Shown piece after piece: positions 1-6,721 of a stretch of 64,000 bases of DNA. This DNA is from JACVRW01 sp036407035 (GTDB taxonomy: Bacteria; Actinomycetota; Thermoleophilia; Solirubrobacterales; Thermoleophilaceae). The position numbers and the translations under genes were made by a program. The DNA lies in contig DASXAA010000039.1 of NCBI GenBank assembly GCA_036407035.1, positions 14,806-78,805 on the forward strand. Direction: 5' to 3'. Numbering within the stretch: the stretch's first letter is position 1; each line of letters starts with the position of its first letter. The notes under the pieces were generated by a model. The model saw only the letters and a program-made list of their open reading frames with translations, was not told the DNA's origin and did no database searches.

Positions 1-2
1 TC

Positions 3-197
3 CAGCTGTTCGGCAACGGCTACCGCTTCAAGCGCGGGCACGTGGTGAAGCTCGAGCTGATCGGCCGCGACCCTGCCTACCTGCGCCCGAGCAACTTCAA
101 GTTCCGGGTGAGGGTCTCGAAGCTGGTCGTGGAGCTGCCGACGCGCGAGCGGCCGAGCCGCAGACGCGGTATCAGCCGGCCTCGGCTGGGGCGGTAG
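3..197 (+). CDS. C-terminal fragment of a probable secreted hydrolase (S15/CocE-like), 5' end outside the window
   Basis: An open frame runs in from the left edge and ends at a TAG at 195-197, giving 64 residues. It begins around QLFGNGYRF, has LELIGRDPAYLRPSNF in the middle, and ends in a basic Arg-rich tail. A beta-rich segment with this kind of 'GxxxKLEL...YLRPSN' pattern is, from memory, typical of the C-terminal jelly-roll of X-Pro dipeptidyl-peptidase/CocE-like hydrolases. The catalytic part is not in the window, so the family call is tentative. The 3' end overlaps, tail to tail, the end of the small leftward gene at 172-405. Confidence 0.45.
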   Translation, partial: QLFGNGYRFKRGHVVKLELIGRDPAYLRPSNFKFRVRVSKLVVELPTRERPSRRRGISRPRLGR

Positions 198-405
198 CGC
201 GGGCCTCGGAGAGCGAACGCAGGACCTGACTCACGGACTCGGGCAGCGGACGCGGCTCGGCCCGGAGTACCTCGTGGAAGAGCGCGGGCAGGCGGTCGCC
301 GCACTCCGGCGGCGGCTCCGCCTGCGCCTCGGCGGTCAGCCGCAGCGGGCAGCGCCGGCACTGCGGCGTCGAGAAACAGCACCTGCTCTTCGGCTTCGGC
401 GGCAC
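172..405 (-). CDS. small cysteine-rich conserved protein, unknown function
   Basis: This 77-residue protein begins VPPKPKSRCC if started at the GTG at 405. A TACGCT box on the minus strand (414-419) lies 8 nt upstream, which fits the leaderless pattern used throughout the window. An alternative GTG at 423 adds six residues. The N-terminus holds four cysteines (CC-x5-C-x2-C) followed by an acidic and Pro-rich helix-like region. That pattern recalls small actinobacterial proteins with a 'CC..PRC.RCP' signature, probably metal-binding. The function is not known. It lies just downstream of the ferritin gene on the same strand with a 34-nt gap, so the two could be co-expressed. Confidence 0.6.
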   Translation of the reverse strand: MPPKPKSRCCFSTPQCRRCPLRLTAEAQAEPPPECGDRLPALFHEVLRAEPRPLPESVSQVLRSLSEARATAPAEAG

Positions 406-439
406 TCGCCGCCAGCGTAGCACGACTTCTTAGGGTGCC

Positions 440-937
440 CTAACTACCGGAGTCGCCGGGCTTGTCGCGCGCGAGGTACTCCTCGAGCAGCATCGGGATC
501 TCGCGCGTGCGCTCGGCCACCTGGAGGAGGTCGTGCATGCTCGACTCCTCCTCGACCTGCTCCTCCACGAACCACTGCATGAACTTCTCGCTCGCGTGGT
601 CCTTCGTCTCGCGCGCGATGTCCATCAGGTTGCCGATCTGCACGGTCACGCGCTTCTCCTGCTCGAGCGCCAGCTTGACCGGCGACACGTGGTCGGCGAA
701 GTCGCGCGTGGGCCCCTCCACGGTGCCGAGGCGGACCGGGGAGTCCGTGTCGAGCAGGTAGCGCACCATCTTCATCGCGTGCTCGCGCTCCTCCTCGGCC
801 TGCTCGTAGAAGAAGCGGGCGAGCCGCGGGAAGGTCTCCCCCTCGTAGTAGACGCCGATCGCCACGTACTGGTGCGCGGCGGCGAACTCGTTGCCGATCT
901 GCTCGTTGAGGGTCTCTACGAATCGCTCCGAGGGCAT
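440..937 (-). CDS. ferritin (non-haem, iron storage)
   Basis: This 165-residue ferritin has the four-helix di-iron pattern. Glu17 lies in helix A (NEFAAAHQY), an ExxH pair is at Glu50/His53, and Gln127 sits in the C-terminal EEQ of helix D. These are the expected ferroxidase ligands, so it should oxidise Fe(II) and store iron inside a 24-mer shell. The ATG at 935-937 begins MPSERF. A longer frame upstream is only Arg/Pro-rich out-of-gene sequence. A TAGAGT box at 946-951 (minus strand) is 8 nt from the ATG, suggesting a leaderless transcript. It is divergent from the acetone-carboxylase-type gene. Confidence 0.93.
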   Translation of the reverse strand: MPSERFVETLNEQIGNEFAAAHQYVAIGVYYEGETFPRLARFFYEQAEEEREHAMKMVRYLLDTDSPVRLGTVEGPTRDFADHVSPVKLALEQEKRVTVQIGNLMDIARETKDHASEKFMQWFVEEQVEEESSMHDLLQVAERTREIPMLLEEYLARDKPGDSGS

Positions 938-945
938 GGCGCGGC

Positions 946-951
946 ACTCTA
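946..951 (-). promoter_or_regulatory. -10 element (TAGAGT) of the ferritin gene
   Basis: TAGAGT on the minus strand sits 8 nt before the ferritin ATG. The short distance implies transcription starts at or next to the start codon. No Shine-Dalgarno sequence is visible, in agreement. No convincing -35 hexamer was seen. Confidence 0.45.
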
Positions 952-1013
952 CAACGGCGGCCGGAGGCGCAGCCTGGCCGGGCGGCCAGTCGACCGGTAG
1001 GCTCCGCCGACCT

Positions 1014-3779
1014 ATGGCGGTGGTGGCTGCCACACGGGAGCTGGAGCCGCGCGAGCGGCGCCCGATCGGCTGGGACGGGCGCACGCTGCGGGCGATGCTC
1101 GAGGAGTCCGAGCGCCTGTTCGAGGAGACCGGGCGCTACTACGGGCTGGAGCAGCTGGACCTCCAGAGCTCCGACCCGATCGGCTACGAGAAGCTCTTCT
1201 CGCGCATCCGCGGCGGGCTGGTCTCGGCGCGCGAGACCGCGCTCAACATCTCCGCCTCGCCGATCGTGCGCGAGCTCGGCGAGCTGTGCTTCGCGCTCTA
1301 CACACCGGAAGGCGACTCGATCGCGCTCTCCACCGGGATCATCGTCCACGTCCACACGATGTCCGACGCCCTCAAGTGGATGGTGCGCCAGGACTACGAG
1401 GGCAACCCCGCCATCCGGCCGGGCGACATCTTCGCCAACAACGACCCCACGATCGGCGACGTGCACAACGCCGACGTGCAGACGTTCGTGCCGATCTTCT
1501 GGGACGACGAGCTGGTCGCCTGGGCGGGCGGCGTCACGCACGTGCTCGACATCGGAGCGACCACGCCCGGCGGCGTGCCCGTCGGGCCGACGATCCGCCT
1601 GGACGACGGCATCGACCTGCCGTGCATGAAGGTCGGCGAGGGCGACGAGCTGGCGCGCTGGCACATCGAGCGCTGCCGCAAGCAGACGCGCGCGCCGATG
1701 TACTACCTGCTCGACGAGCGCACGCGCCTGGCCGGGTGTCACATGATCCGCGAGGCCGTGGAGCGGGTGATCCTCGAGGAGGGCGTGGACCGCTTCAAGC
1801 AGTTCAGCCGCGAGGTGATCGAGGAGGGCAGGCGCTCGTTCAAGTCGCGCATCCGCGAGATGACCGTGCCCGGCCGCTACCGCTCGCCCGCGTTCTTCGA
1901 CGTGACCTTCGCCGACAAGCCGGAGCTGCCGGCGCGGGCGCGGCGCGACTTCATGATGCACTCGCCGTTCGAGGTGCGGATCGGCGGCGACGGCGTGTAC
2001 GAGCTCGATTTCGACGGCAGCTCGGCGTGGGGCTATCACTCGATGAACTGCACGCCGTCGGCTATGCAGGGCGCGATCTGGGTCCAGTTCACGCAGACGC
2101 TGATGTGCTCGGACAAGGTCAACGACGGCGCCTACTTCGCGATCAGGACGAACTTCCCGGAGGGCACGATCGCGAACCTGGGCGACGCCGAGGGCTCCAC
2201 CGGGATCGCCTGGGCGTTCCTCCAGCCCGCGTTCACGGGCTACCCGCGCACGCTCTCGCGCGCGCTCCAGGCGCGCGGGTTCATCGAGGAGGTGATCGGC
2301 TCCTACTCGACCTCGGGCAACGTGATCCAGGGCGGCGGCATCGACCAGTACGGCAACTCGAGCGCGATCATGAACTTCGAGGTGGCCGCCCAGGGGATGG
2401 GCGCCAAGTACGTGCTGGACGGCACCGACCACTGTGCCGCGATGTTCAACCCCGAGGGCGACATGGGCGACGTGGAGATGTGGGAGCTGATCTGCCCGAT
2501 GATCTACCTCTCGCGGCGCGTGAAGCCGTCCACCGCCGGCCCCGGGCGCCACCGCGGCGGATCGAGCTTCGAGTCGCTCTCGATGGTCTGGAACACGCCG
2601 TTCTGGGAGCTCCAGAACCTCGGCACCACGCGCTGCTTCTACGCCACGGGCCTGTTCGGCGGCTACCCCGGCTCCTGCGCCTACGTGCACAACCTGTTCG
2701 GGCCGGAGCTCGGCGACGACTACCCGGTCGCCGACGGCAGCTTCGACGAGCCGGCGTTGATGGCGGTGGAGTGCGAGCGGCGCGAGTACAAGCTCGACAA
2801 CTTCACGATGCTCCAGCCGTTCCAGTCCGGCGACCTGTACCTGTCGGTGATGAAGGGCGCGGCCGGGCTCGGCGACCCGCTGCTGCGCCCGGTCGAGGCC
2901 GTGGAGCGCGACGTGGCCGAGGGCCACCTGCTGCCGCGCTTCGCCGAGTCCGTCTATGGAGTCTCCGATCGCGACGCGTACCGCCGCCGCCGGCTCGAGC
3001 GCTCGCGGCCGGCGAGCGAGTGGTGGGCCGAGCAGCGCGAGCGCGTGCTGGCGCACGACGCGATCGAGCCGGTGAAGATCATGTACGCCGAGTGCATGCG
3101 GCTCTCGCCGCGCTGGGCCGCCGAGTACCGCGGCTTCTGGGACCTGCCGGAGGACTTCCAGTGGGAGGCGGCCACTCCCACGGTGGTCGCGACCAAGGCC
3201 GAGAAGGGGAAGATCACGCCTGATGAGTCGGTGCGCGAGTTCCTCGCGGCGTCCGACGTGTCGGGCGCGGAGGAGCGCACTGCGGCGCCGGGCCGCACGC
3301 TCGAGCCGCAGACGCTCGCCGACATGCTCGACGAGAAGCTCTCCCGGCGCGCCGTCAAGGACATCCAGTCCGGCTTCAAGGACCCGGACCGCTTCGAGAA
3401 GTGGCGCGCCGTGCTCCAGGAGCGGGTGCCGTACGACGAGCCGATCGTGCTGCCGCTCGGCGAGGGGCTGAACGTGGTGCGCGCCGGTGACGAGCTCGTG
3501 ATCCGCTGCGACTGCGGCCACGACTTCTGCGGCCACACCGAGAACTGGAAGATGCACGCGGCGATCCACGTGCGCGACACGGACGAGTCGATGCAGGAGA
3601 TCTACCCGCGCATGGCGCACGCGGACACCGACTGGATGGAGCTGCGCGAGCTCTTCTGCCCGAGCTGCGCGCGCCAGCTCGAGGTGGAGGCCGCCCCGCG
3701 CGGGTACCCGCTGGTGCACGACTTCCTCCCGGACGTGGAGGGCTTCTACAGAGGCTGGCTGGGACGGGAGGTTCCATGA
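1014..3779 (+). CDS. acetone carboxylase-type alpha-gamma fusion (HyuB/oxoprolinase domain plus AcxC-like gamma domain)
   Basis: This 921-residue protein has two parts. Residues about 20-740 are a hydantoinase B/acetone carboxylase alpha region, with GDIFANNDP, GDVHNADV and a long beta-rich body. Residues about 760-921, beginning near TLADMLDEK, match the acetone/acetophenone carboxylase gamma subunit. They carry a zinc-binding CxCGHDFC near residue 830, HVRDT, a second CPSC, and the closing PDVEGFYRGWLG. In characterised enzymes alpha and gamma are separate chains that work with an ATP-using beta (HyuA-type) subunit to carboxylate ketones. No beta gene lies next to this one. The ATG at 1014 follows a TAGGCT box (998-1003). 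The ATGA overlap with the next gene indicates an operon with an alpha/beta hydrolase. Confidence 0.85.
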   Translation: MAVVAATRELEPRERRPIGWDGRTLRAMLEESERLFEETGRYYGLEQLDLQSSDPIGYEKLFSRIRGGLVSARETALNISASPIVRELGELCFALYTPEGDSIALSTGIIVHVHTMSDALKWMVRQDYEGNPAIRPGDIFANNDPTIGDVHNADVQTFVPIFWDDELVAWAGGVTHVLDIGATTPGGVPVGPTIRLDDGIDLPCMKVGEGDELARWHIERCRKQTRAPMYYLLDERTRLAGCHMIREAVERVILEEGVDRFKQFSREVIEEGRRSFKSRIREMTVPGRYRSPAFFDVTFADKPELPARARRDFMMHSPFEVRIGGDGVYELDFDGSSAWGYHSMNCTPSAMQGAIWVQFTQTLMCSDKVNDGAYFAIRTNFPEGTIANLGDAEGSTGIAWAFLQPAFTGYPRTLSRALQARGFIEEVIGSYSTSGNVIQGGGIDQYGNSSAIMNFEVAAQGMGAKYVLDGTDHCAAMFNPEGDMGDVEMWELICPMIYLSRRVKPSTAGPGRHRGGSSFESLSMVWNTPFWELQNLGTTRCFYATGLFGGYPGSCAYVHNLFGPELGDDYPVADGSFDEPALMAVECERREYKLDNFTMLQPFQSGDLYLSVMKGAAGLGDPLLRPVEAVERDVAEGHLLPRFAESVYGVSDRDAYRRRRLERSRPASEWWAEQRERVLAHDAIEPVKIMYAECMRLSPRWAAEYRGFWDLPEDFQWEAATPTVVATKAEKGKITPDESVREFLAASDVSGAEERTAAPGRTLEPQTLADMLDEKLSRRAVKDIQSGFKDPDRFEKWRAVLQERVPYDEPIVLPLGEGLNVVRAGDELVIRCDCGHDFCGHTENWKMHAAIHVRDTDESMQEIYPRMAHADTDWMELRELFCPSCARQLEVEAAPRGYPLVHDFLPDVEGFYRGWLGREVP

Positions 3780-4669
3780 GCTCGGAGCAGTTCGCGCAGG
3801 TCGGCGACGTCCAGATCGCCTACGAGACGATGGGCGACCCGTCCGACCCGCCGATGCTGCTGGTGATGGGGCTCGGGATGCAGCTGATCCACTGGCCCGA
3901 CGAGCTGTGCGCGAAGCTCGTGGAGCGCGGGTTCTTCCTGATCCGCTTCGACAACCGGGACGCCGGGCACTCGACGCAGATCGACGCGCCGGCCCCGAAC
4001 CTGCGGCGGGCGTTCGCGGGCCTGCGGATCGAGTCCGCCTACAAGCTGCGCCACATGGCCGGCGACGCGTTCGGCCTTATGGACCACCTCGGGGTACAGG
4101 CCGCCCACCTGGTGGGCGTCTCGATGGGCGGGATGATCGCCCAGCAGATGGCGATCGAGCATCCCGAGCGGGTGCTGTCGCTCGCGTCGATCATGTCGAC
4201 GACGGGCGAGCGCCGGGTGGGGCGCCCGAAGCTGCGCCTCTGGGCGCTCATGACGCGCCCAGCGCCGCGGGAGCGCGACGCGTACATCGAGTACTTCGTG
4301 CGGCTGTTCCGCGCGATCGGCTCCTCCAAGCGCTATCCCGCGAACGAATCGATGATCCGCGAGGAGGCGGCCCGGACCTACGACCGCGGGTACCACCCGG
4401 CGGGCACCTCGCGCCAGCTCGGGGCGATCATCGCCTCCGGCGACCGCACGGACCGCCTGCGCGACGTGCGCGTGCCGACCGTCGTGGTCCACGGGCGGTC
4501 GGACCCGCTGGTGCCGTTCCGCGGCGGCGCGGCCACCGCGCGCGCCATCCCGGACGCGCGCCTGGTGGCCATCGACGGCATGGGCCACGACCTCCCGCCG
4601 GAGGTGTGGCCGACGATCGTGGACGCCGTCGTGGAGAACGCCGCGCGGGCGGCGGCGCCGGTCGCCTAG
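3776..4669 (+). CDS. alpha/beta-fold hydrolase
   Basis: This 297-residue hydrolase starts at the ATG inside an ATGA overlap with the preceding carboxylase-type gene, so translation is probably coupled. The nucleophile elbow is GVSMGG (Ser about 117). The acid lies in GRSDPLVP and the catalytic His in GMGHDLP, so the triad is complete. The N-terminal beta strands and the FDNRDAGHS loop resemble the RdmC/aclacinomycin methylesterase-like group. The substrate is unknown. Being in one operon with the alpha-gamma carboxylase suggests a role in the same ketone or ester pathway, which is inference. Confidence 0.85.
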   Translation: MSSEQFAQVGDVQIAYETMGDPSDPPMLLVMGLGMQLIHWPDELCAKLVERGFFLIRFDNRDAGHSTQIDAPAPNLRRAFAGLRIESAYKLRHMAGDAFGLMDHLGVQAAHLVGVSMGGMIAQQMAIEHPERVLSLASIMSTTGERRVGRPKLRLWALMTRPAPRERDAYIEYFVRLFRAIGSSKRYPANESMIREEAARTYDRGYHPAGTSRQLGAIIASGDRTDRLRDVRVPTVVVHGRSDPLVPFRGGAATARAIPDARLVAIDGMGHDLPPEVWPTIVDAVVENAARAAAPVA

Positions 4670-4971
4670 CCCGACCGCTCGCCGCTTGCGGCGGCGCCGC
4701 GGCCCCGCGCGGCGCGGCGCGGCGGCCCCGTGCGGCGCGGAACGCCCGCCCGCGGAGTGTGGCCCGAATTAGTCAACCACCGGTTGACTTAGACCAGCCA
4801 CACTCGGCCGGCCGGCAGCTCCCGTAACACTCGCGTTCCAAACAGGTCGGCCGCACGTCACACCAGAGGCCTCGCTCGTAACACAACCACCTCGGAGCGG
4901 CCACCCTGGCTGCCGCGGTAGGCGCCCGTGCGAAGCCGACTGCCGGGCGAAGCGAGGGGGCTTGGCATGAG
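4670..4971. other. 302-nt gap between convergent genes, containing a long hairpin
   Basis: No credible reading frame is seen here. The first part is extremely GC-rich with repeated GGCGCGG. The middle holds the palindrome at 4755-4805. The CGTAACAC octamer occurs twice, near 4823 and 4874. A CCTCGCT/AGCGAGG pair flanks the right half. No tRNA-like fold was recognised. Confidence 0.5.
4755..4805. terminator. long palindrome A, probable bidirectional terminator
   Basis: Outer 9-bp arms (GAGTGTGGC at 4755-4763 and its complement at 4797-4805) enclose an inner 8-bp stem (AGTCAACC at 4771-4778 with GGTTGACT at 4782-4789, 3-nt loop). It sits between two convergent genes. There is no T-tract. It shares its outer arm with palindrome B at 21747-21797. 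Confidence 0.55.
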
Positions 4972-5718
4972 CTACTCCGCGAAGTCCGGGTTGGCGCGCC
5001 GCGCGTGCTCGGCGCGGCCCTTCGGCTCCTCCCAGTCCTCCTGACGGCCGAGGACGGTCAGGTCGAGGAAGTAGTACGAGCCGCCGACCATCTCGCCGCC
5101 GCGCGCGAACATCGAGTACGTGTGGAACACGCGCTCGCCGTCGCGGACGAAGTGGCTCTGCCCGGGCAGCTCGAGCGGCTGCTCGCCCTCGAAGTAGTAG
5201 GCGGTGCCGGCCGCCTCGTGCTCCGGGAGCGTCCTGTAGTTGTAGGCGAGCGGCGCGACCGACTCGTCGAGCGTGACGCCGAAGTCGTAGTTGAAATCGC
5301 TCCCGTGCGAGGAGTACCAGGGGAAGGTCCAGCCCTTGCGCGCCTTGTAGTCCTCGATCTTCGCGAGCGGCGCCCGCGAGACGTACGCGAGCGTGGTGTC
5401 GCGCGCGTGCAGGTGCCTGAGCAGCCCGTCGGCGACCTCGTCGGCGCCGGCCGAGCAGCTCGGGCAGCCGTCGGCCCCGCGCGGGTCGAACATGAAGTGG
5501 CCGACGATAAGCTGGAGCCGCCCCTCGAACATGTCGAGCAGGCTCGCCCGGCCGTCCGGTCCCTCGAACTCGTACGGCTTCGCGACCTCGACCATCGGCA
5601 GCCTGCGGCGCTCCGCGTTCAGCGCGTCGCGCGCGCGGGTCAGCTCCTTCTCCTTCGCCAGCAGCTCCTTGCGGGCGGCAAGCCACTCGTCTCGTGAGAC
5701 GACCTGCGGCAGGCTCAT
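4972..5718 (-). CDS. DUF899 family thioredoxin-like protein
   Basis: This 248-residue protein matches the DUF899 family. It has an N-terminal amphipathic helix with many Lys, Arg and Glu residues (EWLAARKELLAKEKELT), then a thioredoxin-like core with a CPSC pair in DGCPSCSAG. WTFPWYSSHGSDFNYDFG follows in the middle. The family is generally predicted to be a redox protein, and no reaction is established to my knowledge. The start is well defined: ATG at 5718 is preceded by GAGGAGGG at ideal spacing. It lies 55 nt downstream of the amidohydrolase gene on the same strand. The convergent neighbour ends about 300 nt away. Confidence 0.88.
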   Translation of the reverse strand: MSLPQVVSRDEWLAARKELLAKEKELTRARDALNAERRRLPMVEVAKPYEFEGPDGRASLLDMFEGRLQLIVGHFMFDPRGADGCPSCSAGADEVADGLLRHLHARDTTLAYVSRAPLAKIEDYKARKGWTFPWYSSHGSDFNYDFGVTLDESVAPLAYNYRTLPEHEAAGTAYYFEGEQPLELPGQSHFVRDGERVFHTYSMFARGGEMVGGSYYFLDLTVLGRQEDWEEPKGRAEHARRANPDFAE

Positions 5719-5773
5719 CCCGCCCTCCTCTCGATCGGGTGTCAGGAGTATGGACCCGGGCGGGCCGCCGGAT

Positions 5774-6541
5774 TCATCGGCCGGCGTAGACCGATTCCCT
5801 CAACAGCTCGGCATAGCGCGTGCGCGGATCGCGGCGCTGCGGCGGTCCGACCTCGGCCGTCAGGACCCGCTCGCCGTCCGCTCCCGCCTCGGCGAGCACC
5901 CGCGCGTCCGGGTCCAGCGCCAGCGAGCCGCCGCTGAAGGACAGCCCATCCTGCTCCCCCACGCGGTTGACGTACACGTGCGGCAGCCCGCTCTCGAGCG
6001 CGCGGGCGCGCGCGAACACGTCGTGGTCGAGCTCGAAGGGCGGCGAGTTGGCCGAGATCGTGACGAGCAGGTCGGCGCCGCGCCGGGCGAGTGCGCGGGC
6101 CACCTCGGGGAACTCCATGTCGAAGCAGATCTGGAGCCCGACAACCCGACCGGCGAGCTCCACCGTCACGAGCTCGTCCCCGGCCACGTACGCGCCGGAC
6201 TCCTCCCCGAACAGGTGCGTCTTGCGGTACACGCCCGCCAGCTCGCCCGAGGCGTCGATGCACACGGCCGAGTTCGCCACACCCGCGCCGGTGGCCTCGG
6301 CGGCGCCCACCACGAGCGCGGTGCCGGCCTCGGCCGCGGCGTTGCGCAGCTCCGCCACCTCCGCCCCCTCGCGCTGCACCGCCACGGCCGCGGCGTCGCC
6401 GAGCTCGTACCCCGACAGGAACAACTCGGGCAGCACCAGCAGGTCGCTCCCGGAGCTCGCCGCCAGCAGCTCGCGCACGCGGGCGAGGTTCGCGCCGACG
6501 TCGCGCGGCACCGGCGAGAGCTGGGCCAGCGTCACGTGCAC
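5774..6541 (-). CDS. carbon-nitrogen hydrolase (nitrilase superfamily amidase)
   Basis: This 255-residue protein has the full catalytic set of the nitrilase superfamily. Glu39 lies in LPELFLSGYE, Lys107 in YRKTHLF, and Cys139 in QICFDMEFPE. It should cleave an amide or carbamoyl C-N bond to release ammonia. The substrate cannot be read from sequence, and the short length fits the aliphatic amidase/N-carbamoyl group. The GTG at 6541 is favoured because a TAGGAT box (6548-6553) ends 6 nt before it. A second in-frame GTG at 6535 is possible. The MITE-like element directly upstream covers the place where a -35 region would lie. Confidence 0.9.
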   Translation of the reverse strand: MHVTLAQLSPVPRDVGANLARVRELLAASSGSDLLVLPELFLSGYELGDAAAVAVQREGAEVAELRNAAAEAGTALVVGAAEATGAGVANSAVCIDASGELAGVYRKTHLFGEESGAYVAGDELVTVELAGRVVGLQICFDMEFPEVARALARRGADLLVTISANSPPFELDHDVFARARALESGLPHVYVNRVGEQDGLSFSGGSLALDPDARVLAEAGADGERVLTAEVGPPQRRDPRTRYAELLRESVYAGR

Positions 6542-6547
6542 GCGGTC

Positions 6548-6553
6548 ATCCTA
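6548..6553 (-). promoter_or_regulatory. -10 element (TAGGAT) of the amidohydrolase gene
   Basis: TAGGAT on the minus strand is 6 nt before the GTG start and 1 nt from the left terminal repeat of the MITE-like element. The upstream promoter region therefore lies inside that element. Confidence 0.45.
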
Positions 6554-6554
6554 G

Positions 6555-6721
6555 AGAGCCTGTCGCAGAACCCGATCGTGGTCGGAGGGGGCCGGATTCG
6601 CGGATGCCATGCGCCGCACGCGAGTGCAGTCGATGCCGGAAGCATCGGCGAGCATCGCGGGTGGCGATCTGGCGCCGCGAGACGGTCCCCTCCGGCCGCG
6701 AGACGTTCTGAGACAGGCTCT
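6555..6721. mobile_element. MITE-like element or insertion-sequence remnant with 17-bp terminal inverted repeats
   Basis: The left end AGAGCCTGTCGCAGAAC (6555-6571) is the reverse complement of the right end GTTCTGAGACAGGCTCT (6705-6721) with one mismatch. The element is 167 bp and holds no gene. From memory, ends reading GAGCCTGTC..AGAAC are typical of transposase-bearing elements. This looks like a non-autonomous derivative. A TA lies close to each end (6552-6553 and 6721-6722) and could reflect a target duplication, but the exact border is unclear. The stop codon of the MMPL gene lies within the right terminal repeat. Confidence 0.6.

Noticed and set aside
444..3719. Very long open frame on the minus strand (1091 codons) across the ferritin and carboxylase genes
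   Set aside because: It is Arg/Ala/His-rich low complexity, antisense to two clearly recognised genes, and typical of GC-rich third-position shadows.
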